A stretch of 64,000 bases of DNA, from NCBI RefSeq assembly GCF_024199945.1, contig NZ_JANADP010000001.1, positions 5,704,001 through 5,768,000 on the forward strand, given 5' to 3'. The notes beneath the pieces were generated by a model. The model was not told the origin of the DNA and made no database searches. It worked only from the letters and a program-made list of their open reading frames with translations. The position numbers and the translations under genes were made by a program. Below, in pieces: positions 1 through 9,068 of this stretch. Numbering within the stretch: position 1 is the first letter of the stretch; each line of letters opens with the position of its first letter. This DNA comes from Bradyrhizobium sp. CCGUVB4N. GTDB lineage: Bacteria; Pseudomonadota; Alphaproteobacteria; Rhizobiales; Xanthobacteraceae.

Positions 1-2526
1 GGCGCGCCGGCGCACGTCAAGGCTCATGCCGCAACCATTGTCGGCGACGATGATCTCGACATTGTCCTTGCCGGACTCGCGCACCCGGATGTCGATGATC
101 CCCGGACGTCCATCCGGGAAGGCGTGCGCCACCGAATTCAGGAACAGATTGGTCAGCACCTGGCCGTACGGGCCGGGATAGCTGTTCATGGTCAGGTTGG
201 GCTGGCACTCGACGTTGAGCGTCAGGTTCTGCTTGCGCAGGCCCGGACGCAGGCTCATCACCACCTGCTCGGTGAGGTCGGCGAGGTCGAAGCTGCGCTG
301 GTCCGAATAGTTGCGGTCGGCCGCGACCTGCTTGAACGACTGGATCAGCTCGGCTGCGCGGTTGAGATTGGAAACGAGCTGCGAGGACGCATCGCGGCTG
401 GTGTTGAGGTAATCGTTGAGCGTCGAGCGGCGAAGCTCGCCGCGCTCGACGTCGGCGCTGAACATCGCCGTCTTGCGCTCTAGCGCGGAGGCAACCGTGA
501 GGCTGATGCCGACGGGATTGTTGACCTCGTGCGCAACGCCGGCGACGAGGCGTCCGAGGGCCGCGAGCTTCTCTGCTTCGATCAGAGAGGCCTGGGTTTC
601 GCGCAGATTGCGCAGCGCGGTTTCGGCGGAGTCCTTGGCCTTGCGCATCTCCTGCTCGCCGCGCTTGCGCTCGCCGATGTCGAGCGCCACGGTGACGATC
701 CGCTCGATCTCGCCCTCGGCATCCAGCAGCGGCAGCTTGTTGACCAGCCATTGCCGCATATTGCCTGAGGAGTCCTTGTACTCCTCCTCGTAGAAGCCGA
801 GCCCCTTGCGGAGCCTGAGCACGTTCTTGTCGTTCTCGTCGGTCTTGGCTGCGCCATAGCGCGACATCAGATCAGCGGTGGTGCGGCCGAGCGCGTCGCC
901 AGGCTCGATGCCGAAGATGCCGGCCATGTAGCGGTTCATCAGCACGTAACGGAGGTCGCGGTCCTTGACGTTGATGACGGCCGGCACGGTGTCGATGACC
1001 TGCTGGAGCAGGCGCCGGCCTTCGGCGATGGCGTCTTCTGCCCGCTTCTGGTCGGTGATGTCGCGCAGCGTGCCCTCGTAGCGGACGATCCGGCCCTGCT
1101 CGTCCCGTACGCCCGTCGCGCTGTCGGAAAGCCAGAGGATGTTGCCGCTACGCTGGCGCACCTGATACTCGAACTCACGCACGATGCCGTCGCGGTGCAT
1201 CAGCCGCTGGTACTCCTCGCGCGCCGCGGGATCGACGTAGATGGTGTGGGCGATGTCGTTGATACTGTCGATCAGATGCTGCGGGCTGTCATAGCCCATC
1301 ATCCGCGCCAGCGCCGGATTGGCGTTGAGGAGATCGCCGGCCGGCGTCGTCACGTAGATGCCGTCGACCGAGCCCTCGAACAGTTTGCGATAGCTTTCCT
1401 CGGCCAGCCGCTGCTCGGTGAGCGCCCGCACCGCCGCCTCACGCGCCGTGTCGGCCTCCTCCAACGCACGGCGGAACACCTCTGCCGCGCGCGCGATGTC
1501 GCCGATCTCGTTGTCGAGATCGGCCGACGGGATCGACGTCCTTTTCTCACCGGCCGCAAGGGCCCGGATCGAGCGCGCGATCTGGGCCAGCGGTCGCACC
1601 GTCCGACGCACCACGAATCCGGCGGCAAGGATGCCGATCAACACACCCATGCTGCCGAGCACGATGCTCTGCCAGCGCGCCTCGGCAAGCGTCCGGGCAA
1701 AATCGCGCGACAGCACATGGCCACGGCGGTCGCTGACGTCGCGGAGCAATTCGGTGACGCGGCCGATCAACCGGCCCTCGGTTCCCAGCACCTCGCGGTC
1801 GATATCGGCGATCTGACGTTCGCGGACGGCTACCGCGATGATGGCATCGGCGTAGCTGTCCACGGCCGACTTCAGCCGAGCATCGCTGATGGCCATCGCT
1901 CGCATGCCCTGCGCGGCCTGTTCGGCAGCCGACGGATTGCGTGCAAGCAGCCCGAGCGCAATCCGGCTTTGCGCTTCCGACAGGCGGGCGGCGAGATCGC
2001 GGTCCCCACTTTCGGAGACCGCTGCATCGAACTGATCGCGCAGCGGCGGCAGCCCGGCGAGCAACTCCGCACGGCGATCGATCAGGGTCGAGATCCGCTG
2101 CAGCCCGCTGCGGTAAGTCGCAAGCCGTTCGGAGACGCCGTCGATCATGTCCTGTTGCTCGGGGGCAAGATCGATACGGGTCTTCTTGAGGATGTCGCTC
2201 AGGGTCGAGGCGGCCTCGCCCACCTGCTTGAACTGGATACCGGCGCCGGGATCGGTGACGAAGTCACGCGCGGCGAGCCGCAGATCGTTCATGCGGCGGT
2301 CGATATCTTCGGCGAGATCGCCGACGCTCTGGAGCCGCTGCAGCTCGGCGAAGGTGGCGTCGATATGCCGGATCGCGATCACGCTGGCGGTCGAGGTGAC
2401 GATGATCACCGCCAGCACCAGGATGAAGCTGCCGAACGTCATCTGGCCGATCGACAGCGAGAACGATCGCTTCGGCGGCGAATTCGGTGGCGTTTCGACG
2501 GGCATTGGGGCGGAACCGGACTCCAT
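1..2526 (-). CDS. PAS-PAS sensor histidine kinase (3' end outside window)
   Basis: The frame is open from ATG at 2526 to the window edge (842 codons) and the C-terminus is missing. It has an N-terminal membrane segment (about residues 28-52), a roughly 230-residue helical probable periplasmic region, and a second membrane segment (about 285-306). A HAMP linker and two PAS domains (about 375-480 and 500-610) follow. The dimerisation box is HEVNNPVG with the phospho-acceptor His at residue 666. The ATPase domain has an N box near residue 790 and the G1 box DNGCGM at 829-834. It should sense a signal and pass phosphate to a response regulator that is not visible here. The family is certain; the ligand is unknown. 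Several arginine-rich frames overlap it and are shadows. Confidence 0.93.
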   Translation of the reverse strand, partial: MESGSAPMPVETPPNSPPKRSFSLSIGQMTFGSFILVLAVIIVTSTASVIAIRHIDATFAELQRLQSVGDLAEDIDRRMNDLRLAARDFVTDPGAGIQFKQVGEAASTLSDILKKTRIDLAPEQQDMIDGVSERLATYRSGLQRISTLIDRRAELLAGLPPLRDQFDAAVSESGDRDLAARLSEAQSRIALGLLARNPSAAEQAAQGMRAMAISDARLKSAVDSYADAIIAVAVRERQIADIDREVLGTEGRLIGRVTELLRDVSDRRGHVLSRDFARTLAEARWQSIVLGSMGVLIGILAAGFVVRRTVRPLAQIARSIRALAAGEKRTSIPSADLDNEIGDIARAAEVFRRALEEADTAREAAVRALTEQRLAEESYRKLFEGSVDGIYVTTPAGDLLNANPALARMMGYDSPQHLIDSINDIAHTIYVDPAAREEYQRLMHRDGIVREFEYQVRQRSGNILWLSDSATGVRDEQGRIVRYEGTLRDITDQKRAEDAIAEGRRLLQQVIDTVPAVINVKDRDLRYVLMNRYMAGIFGIEPGDALGRTTADLMSRYGAAKTDENDKNVLRLRKGLGFYEEEYKDSSGNMRQWLVNKLPLLDAEGEIERIVTVALDIGERKRGEQEMRKAKDSAETALRNLRETQASLIEAEKLAALGRLVAGVAHEVNNPVGISLTVASALERKTAMFSADVERGELRRSTLNDYLNTSRDASSQLVSNLNRAAELIQSFKQVAADRNYSDQRSFDLADLTEQVVMSLRPGLRKQNLTLNVECQPNLTMNSYPGPYGQVLTNLFLNSVAHAFPDGRPGIIDIRVRESGKDNVEIIVADNGCGMSLDVRRRA

Positions 2527-2595
2527 ACCCGCCCAATATACGCTGTATCGCCCCTCCGGGGGAACATGCCTCCGGCAGCCGGAAGCGGCTGTTTT

Positions 2596-3528
2596 TCATG
2601 ATGGTTTAGCGACAGCCGGGCGCCGGGCCGGGATCGTCATGGCGGCGACGCCGAGGACGACGCAGGCGAGGCCGATCCAGGCGGTCTGGCTCAGGGTTTC
2701 CCCCAGGAAGGCGACGCTGATGGCGACCCCGATCGGGACGCGAAGATAGGCCTGGGCGGTGGTGCCGACTGAGCCGAGGGTCTGGATCAGGCGGAAATAG
2801 ATCGCGAACGCCGCCGCGGTCGAGAACACCGCGAGTGCCAGCAGCGCCAGGACCGAGCTCAGCGACGGCGACAGCGTCCAGGGCTGCTCGAGCACGAGCG
2901 AGGCCGGGATCAGCACGGCCGCGCCCGCCAGCAGCGACCCGGCAGCCGGCGCCATGGGATCGAGGCCCTTGAAGCTCCGGCCGAAGATGGCGGCGCAGGC
3001 GTAGCAGATGGTGGCAGCGACGATGGCCGTTTCCGCTACGAGGCCGCTGCCAATGTCGTGGAACGCATCGACGCCGACGATCAGCAGGATGCCGGCCATG
3101 CCGGCGACCACGCCGAACAGTTTTCGCGGGGTCGTGGCCTCATGACGGGTGACGACCGCTGTGAGCAGGAAGGTGAAGATCGGCCCGGCCGAGTTGAGGA
3201 TGGTTGCCAGCGCTGCATCGACATGGCGCTCGCCCCAGGCGATCAGCGTCCAGGGAATGACGCTGTTGAGCACGGCCTGGAAGGCGAAGCGCTGCCAGGT
3301 CTGCCCATCCGTTGGCACCCTGATGCCCCTCGCCCACATGACGGCGAGCAGCAACAGGCCCGCGATCGTCGTGCGGGCGGCGATCAGCGTGACCGGCGGG
3401 ATGGTGGCGACGCCAAGCTTGATGAAGGTGTAGGAGCCGCCCCAGAGCGTTGCGAGCGCGACCAGCAGCGCCAGCTCGACGGTGATGTTGGTGTCCTGCC
3501 GGTTGTCCATCGGATGCGTTCTATCCAT
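2596..3528 (-). CDS. EamA/DMT-family membrane transporter
   Basis: A 310-residue protein with about ten hydrophobic helices in two EamA halves, the first opening with LATLWGGSYTFIKLGV. Members of the drug/metabolite transporter superfamily export amino acids or small metabolites across the inner membrane; the substrate cannot be read from sequence. The start is uncertain: ATG at 3528 and ATG at 3510 (MDNRQDTN) both lack a strong ribosome binding site. It ends 70 bases before the sensor kinase start and runs in the same direction, so co-transcription is possible. Confidence 0.88.
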   Translation of the reverse strand: MDRTHPMDNRQDTNITVELALLVALATLWGGSYTFIKLGVATIPPVTLIAARTTIAGLLLLAVMWARGIRVPTDGQTWQRFAFQAVLNSVIPWTLIAWGERHVDAALATILNSAGPIFTFLLTAVVTRHEATTPRKLFGVVAGMAGILLIVGVDAFHDIGSGLVAETAIVAATICYACAAIFGRSFKGLDPMAPAAGSLLAGAAVLIPASLVLEQPWTLSPSLSSVLALLALAVFSTAAAFAIYFRLIQTLGSVGTTAQAYLRVPIGVAISVAFLGETLSQTAWIGLACVVLGVAAMTIPARRPAVAKPS

Positions 3529-3590
3529 TCGTGATGGACGGAATTTAGCGCATCCGCGGCCAGCGATACTTCGCTCGATGTCGAACTGTC

Positions 3591-4385
3591 CTAGCCGACG
3601 GCGCCGACCTCGAACACCTCGCCATCATAGCCGGCCTCGCGGGGAATGCGGAGCTGGCGGCCGGTCTCGGTCTTGGTCATGACCGGCATCACCGTGACGA
3701 TCGACAGGCCCTTCGCATGGTCGAGCGCAGACTTCACCGTCGGCTGCTTCGCCAGCCGGATCAGATTGCGCGTGGTCGGGAATGGCAGCTTGAAGCGGCC
3801 GCTGTCACCGCCCTCCACCGCGTCGCGTGCCGACAACCAGATCGAATCTGTCGACTCCCGTCCGTCATGCGCGCCGAGCTGGTCGGGCGGTGCTGCCGCC
3901 AGGAAGAACCAGGTGTCGAAGCGCTTTGGCATGCCCTCCGGCGTGATCCAGTGCGCGTAGGGCACGAGCGTATCGAGCGCGAGCTGGAGGCCGTTGTCGG
4001 CCAAAATGCTGAGGAAGCTGATCTTGTGCTCGTTGAGCGCGACGCGATGCGCATCGGCGATCTCGCCGGCACGCTTCGCATCGATCGGCGTATTGGTCCC
4101 CTTCGCGCGCGCCAGCAGGATGCCGCTTTCCTCAAATGTCTCGCGGATCGCGGCGATGCGGAAGCCACGGTCCGCCTCGCTGAGACCCTCGCCGCCCGAA
4201 TACAGGTCGGACCGCTTGACGATCTCCTGATCGCCGGCATCGACGCTGCCGCCCGGAAACACCAGCGCGCCCGAGTTGAACTCGATCTGATGATGGCGGA
4301 CCATCATGAAGATCTCGACTTCCTTCGCGCCATCGCGCAGCAGGAGGATCGTCGAGGCCGGGCGTGATGCTGATGTCTCGGGCAT
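3591..4385 (-). CDS. NUDIX hydrolase
   Basis: A 264-residue NUDIX protein. The box is split: GGSVDAGD comes first, then an insertion of about 25 residues, then RETFEESGI, which carries the metal-binding glutamates. This long-insert form is common in alphaproteobacterial NUDIX proteins that act on nucleoside diphosphate derivatives or CoA, but the substrate is not predictable. The ATG lies four bases after the stop of the upstream aldolase gene, with only TTGA between, which implies translational coupling. No separate promoter is apparent. Confidence 0.9.
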   Translation of the reverse strand: MPETSASRPASTILLLRDGAKEVEIFMMVRHHQIEFNSGALVFPGGSVDAGDQEIVKRSDLYSGGEGLSEADRGFRIAAIRETFEESGILLARAKGTNTPIDAKRAGEIADAHRVALNEHKISFLSILADNGLQLALDTLVPYAHWITPEGMPKRFDTWFFLAAAPPDQLGAHDGRESTDSIWLSARDAVEGGDSGRFKLPFPTTRNLIRLAKQPTVKSALDHAKGLSIVTVMPVMTKTETGRQLRIPREAGYDGEVFEVGAVG

Positions 4386-4389
4386 TCAA

Positions 4390-5343
4390 CTAACCTGCGG
4401 CGCTGGATTGCGGACCGAGATTGGCGCGCTTGTCGACGCGGCCAACGCGCGACAGCAGGTAATCGACCTCCGCCTTCGCCGCCGGCGTGATGGTCGCGCC
4501 GGGCTTGCGCTGGGCGCTGGAGGCGATGATGCCGCGCTTCTGCAGCACGTGCTTGCGCACGGCAAGGCCTGCGCCCGGCTGCTGCTCGTAGCGGATCAGC
4601 GGCAGATGGGCGTCGAACAGATCATGGGCGGCGTCGCGCTTGCCGGCCTTGGAGAGATTGACGACGTCGATCAGAAGCTCGGGGAAGGCATAGCCGGTCA
4701 TGGCACCGTCGGCGCCGCGCTCCATCTCGAAGTCGAGGAACATGCCGCCATTGCCGCAGAGGATCGAGAGCGGACGGAGCGAACCATCCTTCTGGAAATT
4801 GCGCAGCGTCGAGATCTTTTCGAGGCCCGGCCAGTCCTCGTGCTTGAGCATCACGCAGTTCGCATTGTCCATCACGATCTTGCGGATCACCGCAGGCGTG
4901 AAGATCACCGAGAGCGTCAGCGGATAATCCTGGAGGACCCAGGGCACGTCAGGACCGATCGCCTCGGCCGCCTGCTTGTAATAGCCGATGATCTGGTCGT
5001 CGGTGCGGAGCGAAGGCGGCGGCGCGATCATGACGCCGGCGGCGCCTGCGTCCATCGAGGCCTTCGCCAGCGAGCGCATGGTGGCAAAGCCCGGCGCGGA
5101 GACGCCGACGATCACCTGCATCTTCTTGGCGCGCTTGACGAAGCGCACCGCCACCTGCTCGGCCTCGGCGGCATCGAGCTTCGGCGCCTCACCGAGGATG
5201 CCGAGCACCGTGACGCCATCGCAGCCGACCTCCTCGTAGAAATCGGTCAGGCGGTCGATCGAGCGCTCGTCGATCCGTCCGTCATCGTGGAACGGCGTCG
5301 GCGCGATTGCGAAAGTGCCCTTGGCGTCGGCGGTCAGTTTCAT
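4390..5343 (-). CDS. Dihydrodipicolinate synthase/N-acetylneuraminate lyase family protein
   Basis: A 317-residue TIM-barrel class I aldolase. It has the GxxGE motif (GILGE, residues 48-52), the proton-relay tyrosine in QDYP (Tyr140) and the Schiff-base lysine in CVMLKHED (Lys167). The family condenses or cleaves pyruvate with an aldehyde. True DapA is about 290 residues and this is longer and divergent, so it is more likely a catabolic lyase than the lysine-pathway enzyme. AGGAAAG lies just upstream of the ATG. It is the first gene of a pair with the NUDIX hydrolase. Confidence 0.88.
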   Translation of the reverse strand: MKLTADAKGTFAIAPTPFHDDGRIDERSIDRLTDFYEEVGCDGVTVLGILGEAPKLDAAEAEQVAVRFVKRAKKMQVIVGVSAPGFATMRSLAKASMDAGAAGVMIAPPPSLRTDDQIIGYYKQAAEAIGPDVPWVLQDYPLTLSVIFTPAVIRKIVMDNANCVMLKHEDWPGLEKISTLRNFQKDGSLRPLSILCGNGGMFLDFEMERGADGAMTGYAFPELLIDVVNLSKAGKRDAAHDLFDAHLPLIRYEQQPGAGLAVRKHVLQKRGIIASSAQRKPGATITPAAKAEVDYLLSRVGRVDKRANLGPQSSAAG

Positions 5344-5368
5344 CGTCTTTCCTGTCTCTCTCTCTATT

Positions 5369-5470
5369 CGTCATTCCGGGATGGCCCGAAGGGACAGGCC
5401 CGGAATCTATAACCACAAGTCGGGGTTATGGATTCCGGGCTCGCGACTTCGTCGCGCCCCGGAATGACAG
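5369..5470. repeat. Intergenic palindromic repeat (TCATTCCGGG family)
   Basis: The ends are inverted (TCATTCCGGG at the left, CCCGGAATGA at the right). A nested inverted repeat sits inside, with CCGGAATC and GATTCCGG arms around 5400-5435. It fills almost the whole gap between the DapA-like gene and the SDR gene. Its form matches short interspersed palindromes seen in Bradyrhizobium genomes; the family name is not known to me. Confidence 0.75.
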
Positions 5471-5476
5471 TTTTGG

Positions 5477-6355
5477 CTAAAACCGCCGCGCGCCCATCTT
5501 GATCTGCTCCTCGGAGAAGAAGATCTCCTTGGCATGCTCAACGACGTCCTGGGCCTTCCAGCCCGTGTGCGGCGGTTTCCAGCCTTCCATCTCCATCATC
5601 CGCATTTCGCGCACGCCGCGGGGCCCGGACACGCCCAACACCTTGCCGGTCTGGTCGCCCGACAAATCGCTGACCATGTATAGCACGGCCGGCGCGATCC
5701 CGTCCGGCCCCAGCGCCGCACCGGGGTTCTCCTTATAGCGGGGCAGGTCTGCGGTCATGCGGGTCAGGGCGCCCGGGGCGAGCGTCCAGATCCGGATGTT
5801 GTACTTGCGGCCCTCGATCGCCAGCACGTTGGACAGGCCCCAGATGCCGCCCTTGGCCGCGCCGTAATTGGTCTGGCCGAAATTGCCGATCAGGCCCGAT
5901 GTCGAGGAGGTGTTGACGATGACGCCCCCGCCGTTTTCCCGCATCCAGCGAAACACCGGCATGGTGCAACAAAAGGTGCCCTTCAGATGTACCTTGATCA
6001 CCTTGTCCCAATCGGACTCAGAGGCCTTGGCGAAGGTCTGGTCGCGCAAAATGCCGGCATTGTTGACCAGGATGTCGGCGCGGCCGAAATGCTTGATGGC
6101 GTCGTCGAACACCGACTGGCCGCCCTCCATGGTCGAGATGTCGGCGCCGTTGGCGACGGCCTTGCCGCCCTCGGCCGTGATCGCGTCCACCACGAGCTGC
6201 GCCATCGACTTGTCGGCGCCGGAGCCGTCGCGAGGCCCGCCGAGATCGTTGACGACGATCGAGGCCCCTTCCCGCGCGAACAGCTTTGCGTAGGCCTCAC
6301 CGAGGCCCCCGCCCGCGCCGGTGATCAGCGCAACCTTGCCGTCGAGTAGTCCCAT
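5477..6355 (-). CDS. SDR family (3R)-hydroxyacyl-CoA dehydrogenase, MFE-2 like
   Basis: A 292-residue short-chain dehydrogenase starting at MGLLDGKVALITGAGGGLG, with GGGAGAAG-like spacing (GGGAG) upstream. A longer open frame reaches 6481 but enters a repeat, so I reject it. The Rossmann motif GAGGGLG, the NNAG motif (98-101) and the YxxxK pair (Tyr164, Lys168) are present. The opening, including VVNDLGG, closely resembles the dehydrogenase part of peroxisomal multifunctional enzyme 2, which oxidises (3R)-hydroxyacyl-CoA. The next upstream gene encodes the matching hydratase, so together they look like a split MFE-2. Confidence 0.88.
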   Translation of the reverse strand: MGLLDGKVALITGAGGGLGEAYAKLFAREGASIVVNDLGGPRDGSGADKSMAQLVVDAITAEGGKAVANGADISTMEGGQSVFDDAIKHFGRADILVNNAGILRDQTFAKASESDWDKVIKVHLKGTFCCTMPVFRWMRENGGGVIVNTSSTSGLIGNFGQTNYGAAKGGIWGLSNVLAIEGRKYNIRIWTLAPGALTRMTADLPRYKENPGAALGPDGIAPAVLYMVSDLSGDQTGKVLGVSGPRGVREMRMMEMEGWKPPHTGWKAQDVVEHAKEIFFSEEQIKMGARRF

Positions 6356-6380
6356 GGTGGCTTCTCCCTGTTTTTGTTGT

Positions 6381-6514
6381 TTCGTGTCCCGGACGCGATG
6401 CAGCGTGAAACACTGCTTCGCAGAGCCGGGACCCAGATCTTTCTTTGCCAGGGCTCTCTGGGCCCCGGCTCTGCAGCGCACCGTTACGCGCTGCGCCGCG
6501 TCCGGGGCACGAGA
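6381..6514. repeat. Intergenic palindromic repeat (CGTGTCCCGGACGCG family)
   Basis: Inverted ends: TCGTGTCCCGGACGCG at the left and CGCGTCCGGGGCACGA at the right. An inner pair of arms lies around GAGCCGGG and CCCCGGCTC. It occupies the gap between the hydratase and SDR genes and overlaps neither coding region. Its sequence is unrelated to the repeat at 5369. Confidence 0.72.
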
Positions 6515-6519
6515 CCTAT

Positions 6520-7380
6520 TTAACCCAGCACCGTCTTGCCGTTCTTGATCACCGTGACGCCGCGTGACTTCACCTTGGCTTCGAACGAGATCGTGTTGCC
6601 GTCCTTCCAGAGGTCCATGGTCACGGTCTCACCGGGATAGACCGGCGAGGAGAACCGCGCGACGTGCTGGCGGAACGCGCTGGCATCATAGTCGGCATAG
6701 GTCTGGAGCACGCTGCGGCAGGTGATGCCGTAGGTGCACATGCCGTGCAGAATTGGACGCGGGAAGCCGGCCTTCTTCGCAAACTCGGGATCGCTGTGCA
6801 GCGGATTGCGGTCGCCGCAGAGGCGATAGACCAGCGCCTGGTCGGGACGCGTGACGATGTCGATGGTCTTGTCCGGCGAGCGCGTCGGGATCTTGTGCGG
6901 ATCGGGCTGGGTCAGAGCCGGCCCGCCGAAGCCGCCGTCGCCGCGGGCGAAGCGCGAGGCGACAAGAGTTGCGAGCTTCTCGCCCTTCTCGTTTTTCAGC
7001 ACGGTCTGGTGGCTGATCACCACGCCCTTCCCCTCGCCCTTGTCGTAGACTTCGAGCACGGAAGAATCGGCGGTGATGTTGGCGGCGACCGGCAGCGGCT
7101 GATGGAAGGTGATGTCGCGCTCGCCATCGACCACCATCACGCGGTTGAGATTCATCTCGCCCGGCCCCGAGCCCCATGCGGCGACCGAGGCGAAGGTCGG
7201 CACCACCTTGAGCGGCCGCGGCGTGAATGCGCCCTCATTGACGAAGGCGAGCTCGTTCTCGTCCATCGGATCGGCGCCGAGGCCGATGCCGTAGGCGTAG
7301 AGCATGACCTCGCGATCGCCGTAGGAATATTTCTGGCCGATGTTTTTCAGGCCTTTGAGCTCTTCGTATCTGGCGGACAT
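6520..7380 (-). CDS. MaoC-family (2E)-enoyl-CoA hydratase, hydratase-2 type
   Basis: A 286-residue double hot-dog protein. The N-terminal half carries YGDREVMLYAYGIGLG, typical of MFE-2 hydratases. The C-terminal half carries the hydratase-2 active-site stretch GDRNPLHSDPEFAKKAGF, with Asp190, Asn192 and His195 in catalytic positions, followed by RPILHG. The family adds water to trans-2-enoyl-CoA to give (3R)-hydroxyacyl-CoA, the substrate expected for the neighbouring SDR. It lies between the OB-fold gene and the SDR gene, all in one direction, with repeats in the spacers. Confidence 0.92.
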   Translation of the reverse strand: MSARYEELKGLKNIGQKYSYGDREVMLYAYGIGLGADPMDENELAFVNEGAFTPRPLKVVPTFASVAAWGSGPGEMNLNRVMVVDGERDITFHQPLPVAANITADSSVLEVYDKGEGKGVVISHQTVLKNEKGEKLATLVASRFARGDGGFGGPALTQPDPHKIPTRSPDKTIDIVTRPDQALVYRLCGDRNPLHSDPEFAKKAGFPRPILHGMCTYGITCRSVLQTYADYDASAFRQHVARFSSPVYPGETVTMDLWKDGNTISFEAKVKSRGVTVIKNGKTVLG

Positions 7381-7433
7381 TTTTCTGATTTCCTCTCCGG
7401 ATTCTTATGCGCCGCGGTCAGTCGAAGTGCCTT

Positions 7434-7509
7434 CGTAGGATGGGTAGAGCGCAGCGAAACCCATCATTGCTGGCGTCGGTGGGTTTCGCTTCGCTCTACC
7501 CACCCTACG
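7434..7509. repeat. Intergenic palindromic repeat (GGGTAGAGCGCAGCGAAACCC family)
   Basis: The left arm reads GTAGGATGGGTAGAGC and the right arm GCTCTACCCACCCTAC. Inner arms are GCGAAACCCA and TGGGTTTCGC. The whole forms one long imperfect hairpin between the OB-fold and hydratase genes. Confidence 0.75.
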
Positions 7510-7521
7510 CAGCAGGCTATC

Positions 7522-7911
7522 TCAGGCCGGCGTGAAGAACGGCAGCGGTGCGCCGTCCGTCGGCTTGAACACCACCTTCACCTTCTGGCCGATCTTCAGC
7601 TTATCGAGATCGCAGTCGACGAAATTGGTCTGCACCGACGGTCCCTCCTTCAGCGTCACGTAGCCGATGGCGTAAGGACCGGTCGGCGACTTCCGCATCA
7701 AGCTCCAGGTGTAGATCGTGCCCTCGCCTGACGCCTCTTCCCACACCGTCTTGTCGGAGTAGCAGAACGGGCAGATCGAGCGCGGGAAGTAATGCGCTTC
7801 ACCGCACGCGGTGCAGCGCTTGATCATGAACTTGCCTTGCTTGGCCGCGTCCCAGAACGCGGCGGTCTCCGGATTGGTCACCGGGGCCGGATACTTTTTC
7901 GCTTCGCTCAT
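7522..7911 (-). CDS. Zn-ribbon OB-fold (DUF35-type) thiolase partner
   Basis: A 129-residue protein. A zinc ribbon is formed by Cys33, Cys36, Cys47 and Cys50 (CTACG and CPFCY), followed by an OB-fold domain. A longer open frame runs upstream, but its N-terminal part is a shadow of the thiolase. The ATG at 7911 overlaps the thiolase stop by one base (TGATG), which is strong coupling. DUF35 proteins pair with SCP2-like thiolases or aldolases, as in steroid side-chain degradation, and bind the acyl-CoA. The gene order supports that role here. Confidence 0.9.
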   Translation of the reverse strand: MSEAKKYPAPVTNPETAAFWDAAKQGKFMIKRCTACGEAHYFPRSICPFCYSDKTVWEEASGEGTIYTWSLMRKSPTGPYAIGYVTLKEGPSVQTNFVDCDLDKLKIGQKVKVVFKPTDGAPLPFFTPA

Positions 7912-9068
7912 CACACGCGCTCCAGAATGGCCGTCGAGGCGGCGTGGCGAACACCGAGAAGGCCGCCGGTGCCGTGGGCGATGGCGAGATCGCAATTCTT
8001 GACCTGCACCTTCGGATGCGCCTCGCCGCGCAACTGCCGGACGGCTTCGATGATCTTGGTCATGCCGCCACGGTTGACGGGATGGTTGCTGCAGAGGCCA
8101 CCGCCATCGGTGTTGAACGGCAGCTTGCCGACGCCCGAGATGAGGTTGCCGTCGGCGACGAACTTGCCGCCCTCGCCCTTCTTGCAGAAGCCGAGATCCT
8201 CGAGCTGCATCAGCACCGTGATGGTGAAGCTGTCGTAGATCGAGGCGTATTTGATGTCCTTCGGCGTGATGCCGGCTTCCTCGAACGCACGCGGACCGGA
8301 CCAGATGCCGGCGGAGTAAGTGAGATCGAGATCCTTGCCGCCGCGCGGCCCCTTCATCGCTTCGCCATGACCGATCAGCTTGACCAGCGGTTTCTTCAGG
8401 CTCCTGGCGATCTCCGGCGTCGTCACGATCAGCGCACCGCCGCCGTCGGACACGACGCAGCAATCCATGCGGTGCAGGGGATCGGAGATCATCGGCGAGT
8501 TCAGGACGTCCTCGACGGTGACGACGTCCTTGAGCATCGCATGCGGATTGTATTGCGCATGGTGCGAGGCCGCGACCTTGATCCAGGCAAGCTGTTCGCT
8601 GGTGGTGCCATAGTCGTGCATATGGCGCATGGCACACATGCCATAGGCATTGTGCGTGGTCGCGCCGTAAGCGGACTCGAAATCGACCTCGGCGCCGGCC
8701 GCGCGCGGCGGCATCACGCCGGTCCGCGGCTTGCCCGCGAGTGTGATCAGCGCGATCGAGCACTTGCCCGCCGCGATCGCCTCGGCGGCATGGCCGAGAT
8801 GGATGATGTAGGAACAGCCACCGGTCTCGGTGGAATCGACGTGGCGGAGTTTCTTGGTGTTCAGGCCGAGATAATCGACCATCGGCCAGGCGCCGCCGGG
8901 CGCGTCGCCCGCGCAGAAATAGCCGTCGACATCGTCCTTGCTGATCCCGGCATCCTCGATCGCGCCCTTGGCGACCTCGGCGTGAAGCTGGGCGGTGGAT
9001 TTGTCCGGCGCATGCCGGGTCGGGTGTTCGTAGATCCCGGCAATGTAGGCCTTGCCCTTGATGGTCAA
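7911..9068 (-). CDS. SCP2-like thiolase / lipid-transfer protein
   Basis: A 385-residue thiolase-superfamily protein if started at TTG 9068 (TTG ACC ATC AAG GGC AAG). GGAG lies nine bases upstream of that codon, and family homology begins at TIKGKAYIAG. An in-frame ATG at 9179 would add 37 residues of unrelated sequence. The expected SCP2-thiolase features are present: the active-site region CCVVSDGGGALIV and the C-terminal GTGGLLGVRHAAS with the catalytic His. It would cleave 3-ketoacyl-CoA, or act as a retro-aldolase with its DUF35 partner. It is the first gene of the four-gene cassette. Confidence 0.9.
   Translation of the reverse strand: MTIKGKAYIAGIYEHPTRHAPDKSTAQLHAEVAKGAIEDAGISKDDVDGYFCAGDAPGGAWPMVDYLGLNTKKLRHVDSTETGGCSYIIHLGHAAEAIAAGKCSIALITLAGKPRTGVMPPRAAGAEVDFESAYGATTHNAYGMCAMRHMHDYGTTSEQLAWIKVAASHHAQYNPHAMLKDVVTVEDVLNSPMISDPLHRMDCCVVSDGGGALIVTTPEIARSLKKPLVKLIGHGEAMKGPRGGKDLDLTYSAGIWSGPRAFEEAGITPKDIKYASIYDSFTITVLMQLEDLGFCKKGEGGKFVADGNLISGVGKLPFNTDGGGLCSNHPVNRGGMTKIIEAVRQLRGEAHPKVQVKNCDLAIAHGTGGLLGVRHAASTAILERV

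Noticed and set aside
17..857. Arginine-rich minus-strand frames over the sensor kinase
   Set aside because: They lie out of frame inside the histidine kinase, whose own frame runs uninterrupted to 2526 with all kinase motifs. Their arginine-rich composition is typical of shadow frames in GC-rich DNA.
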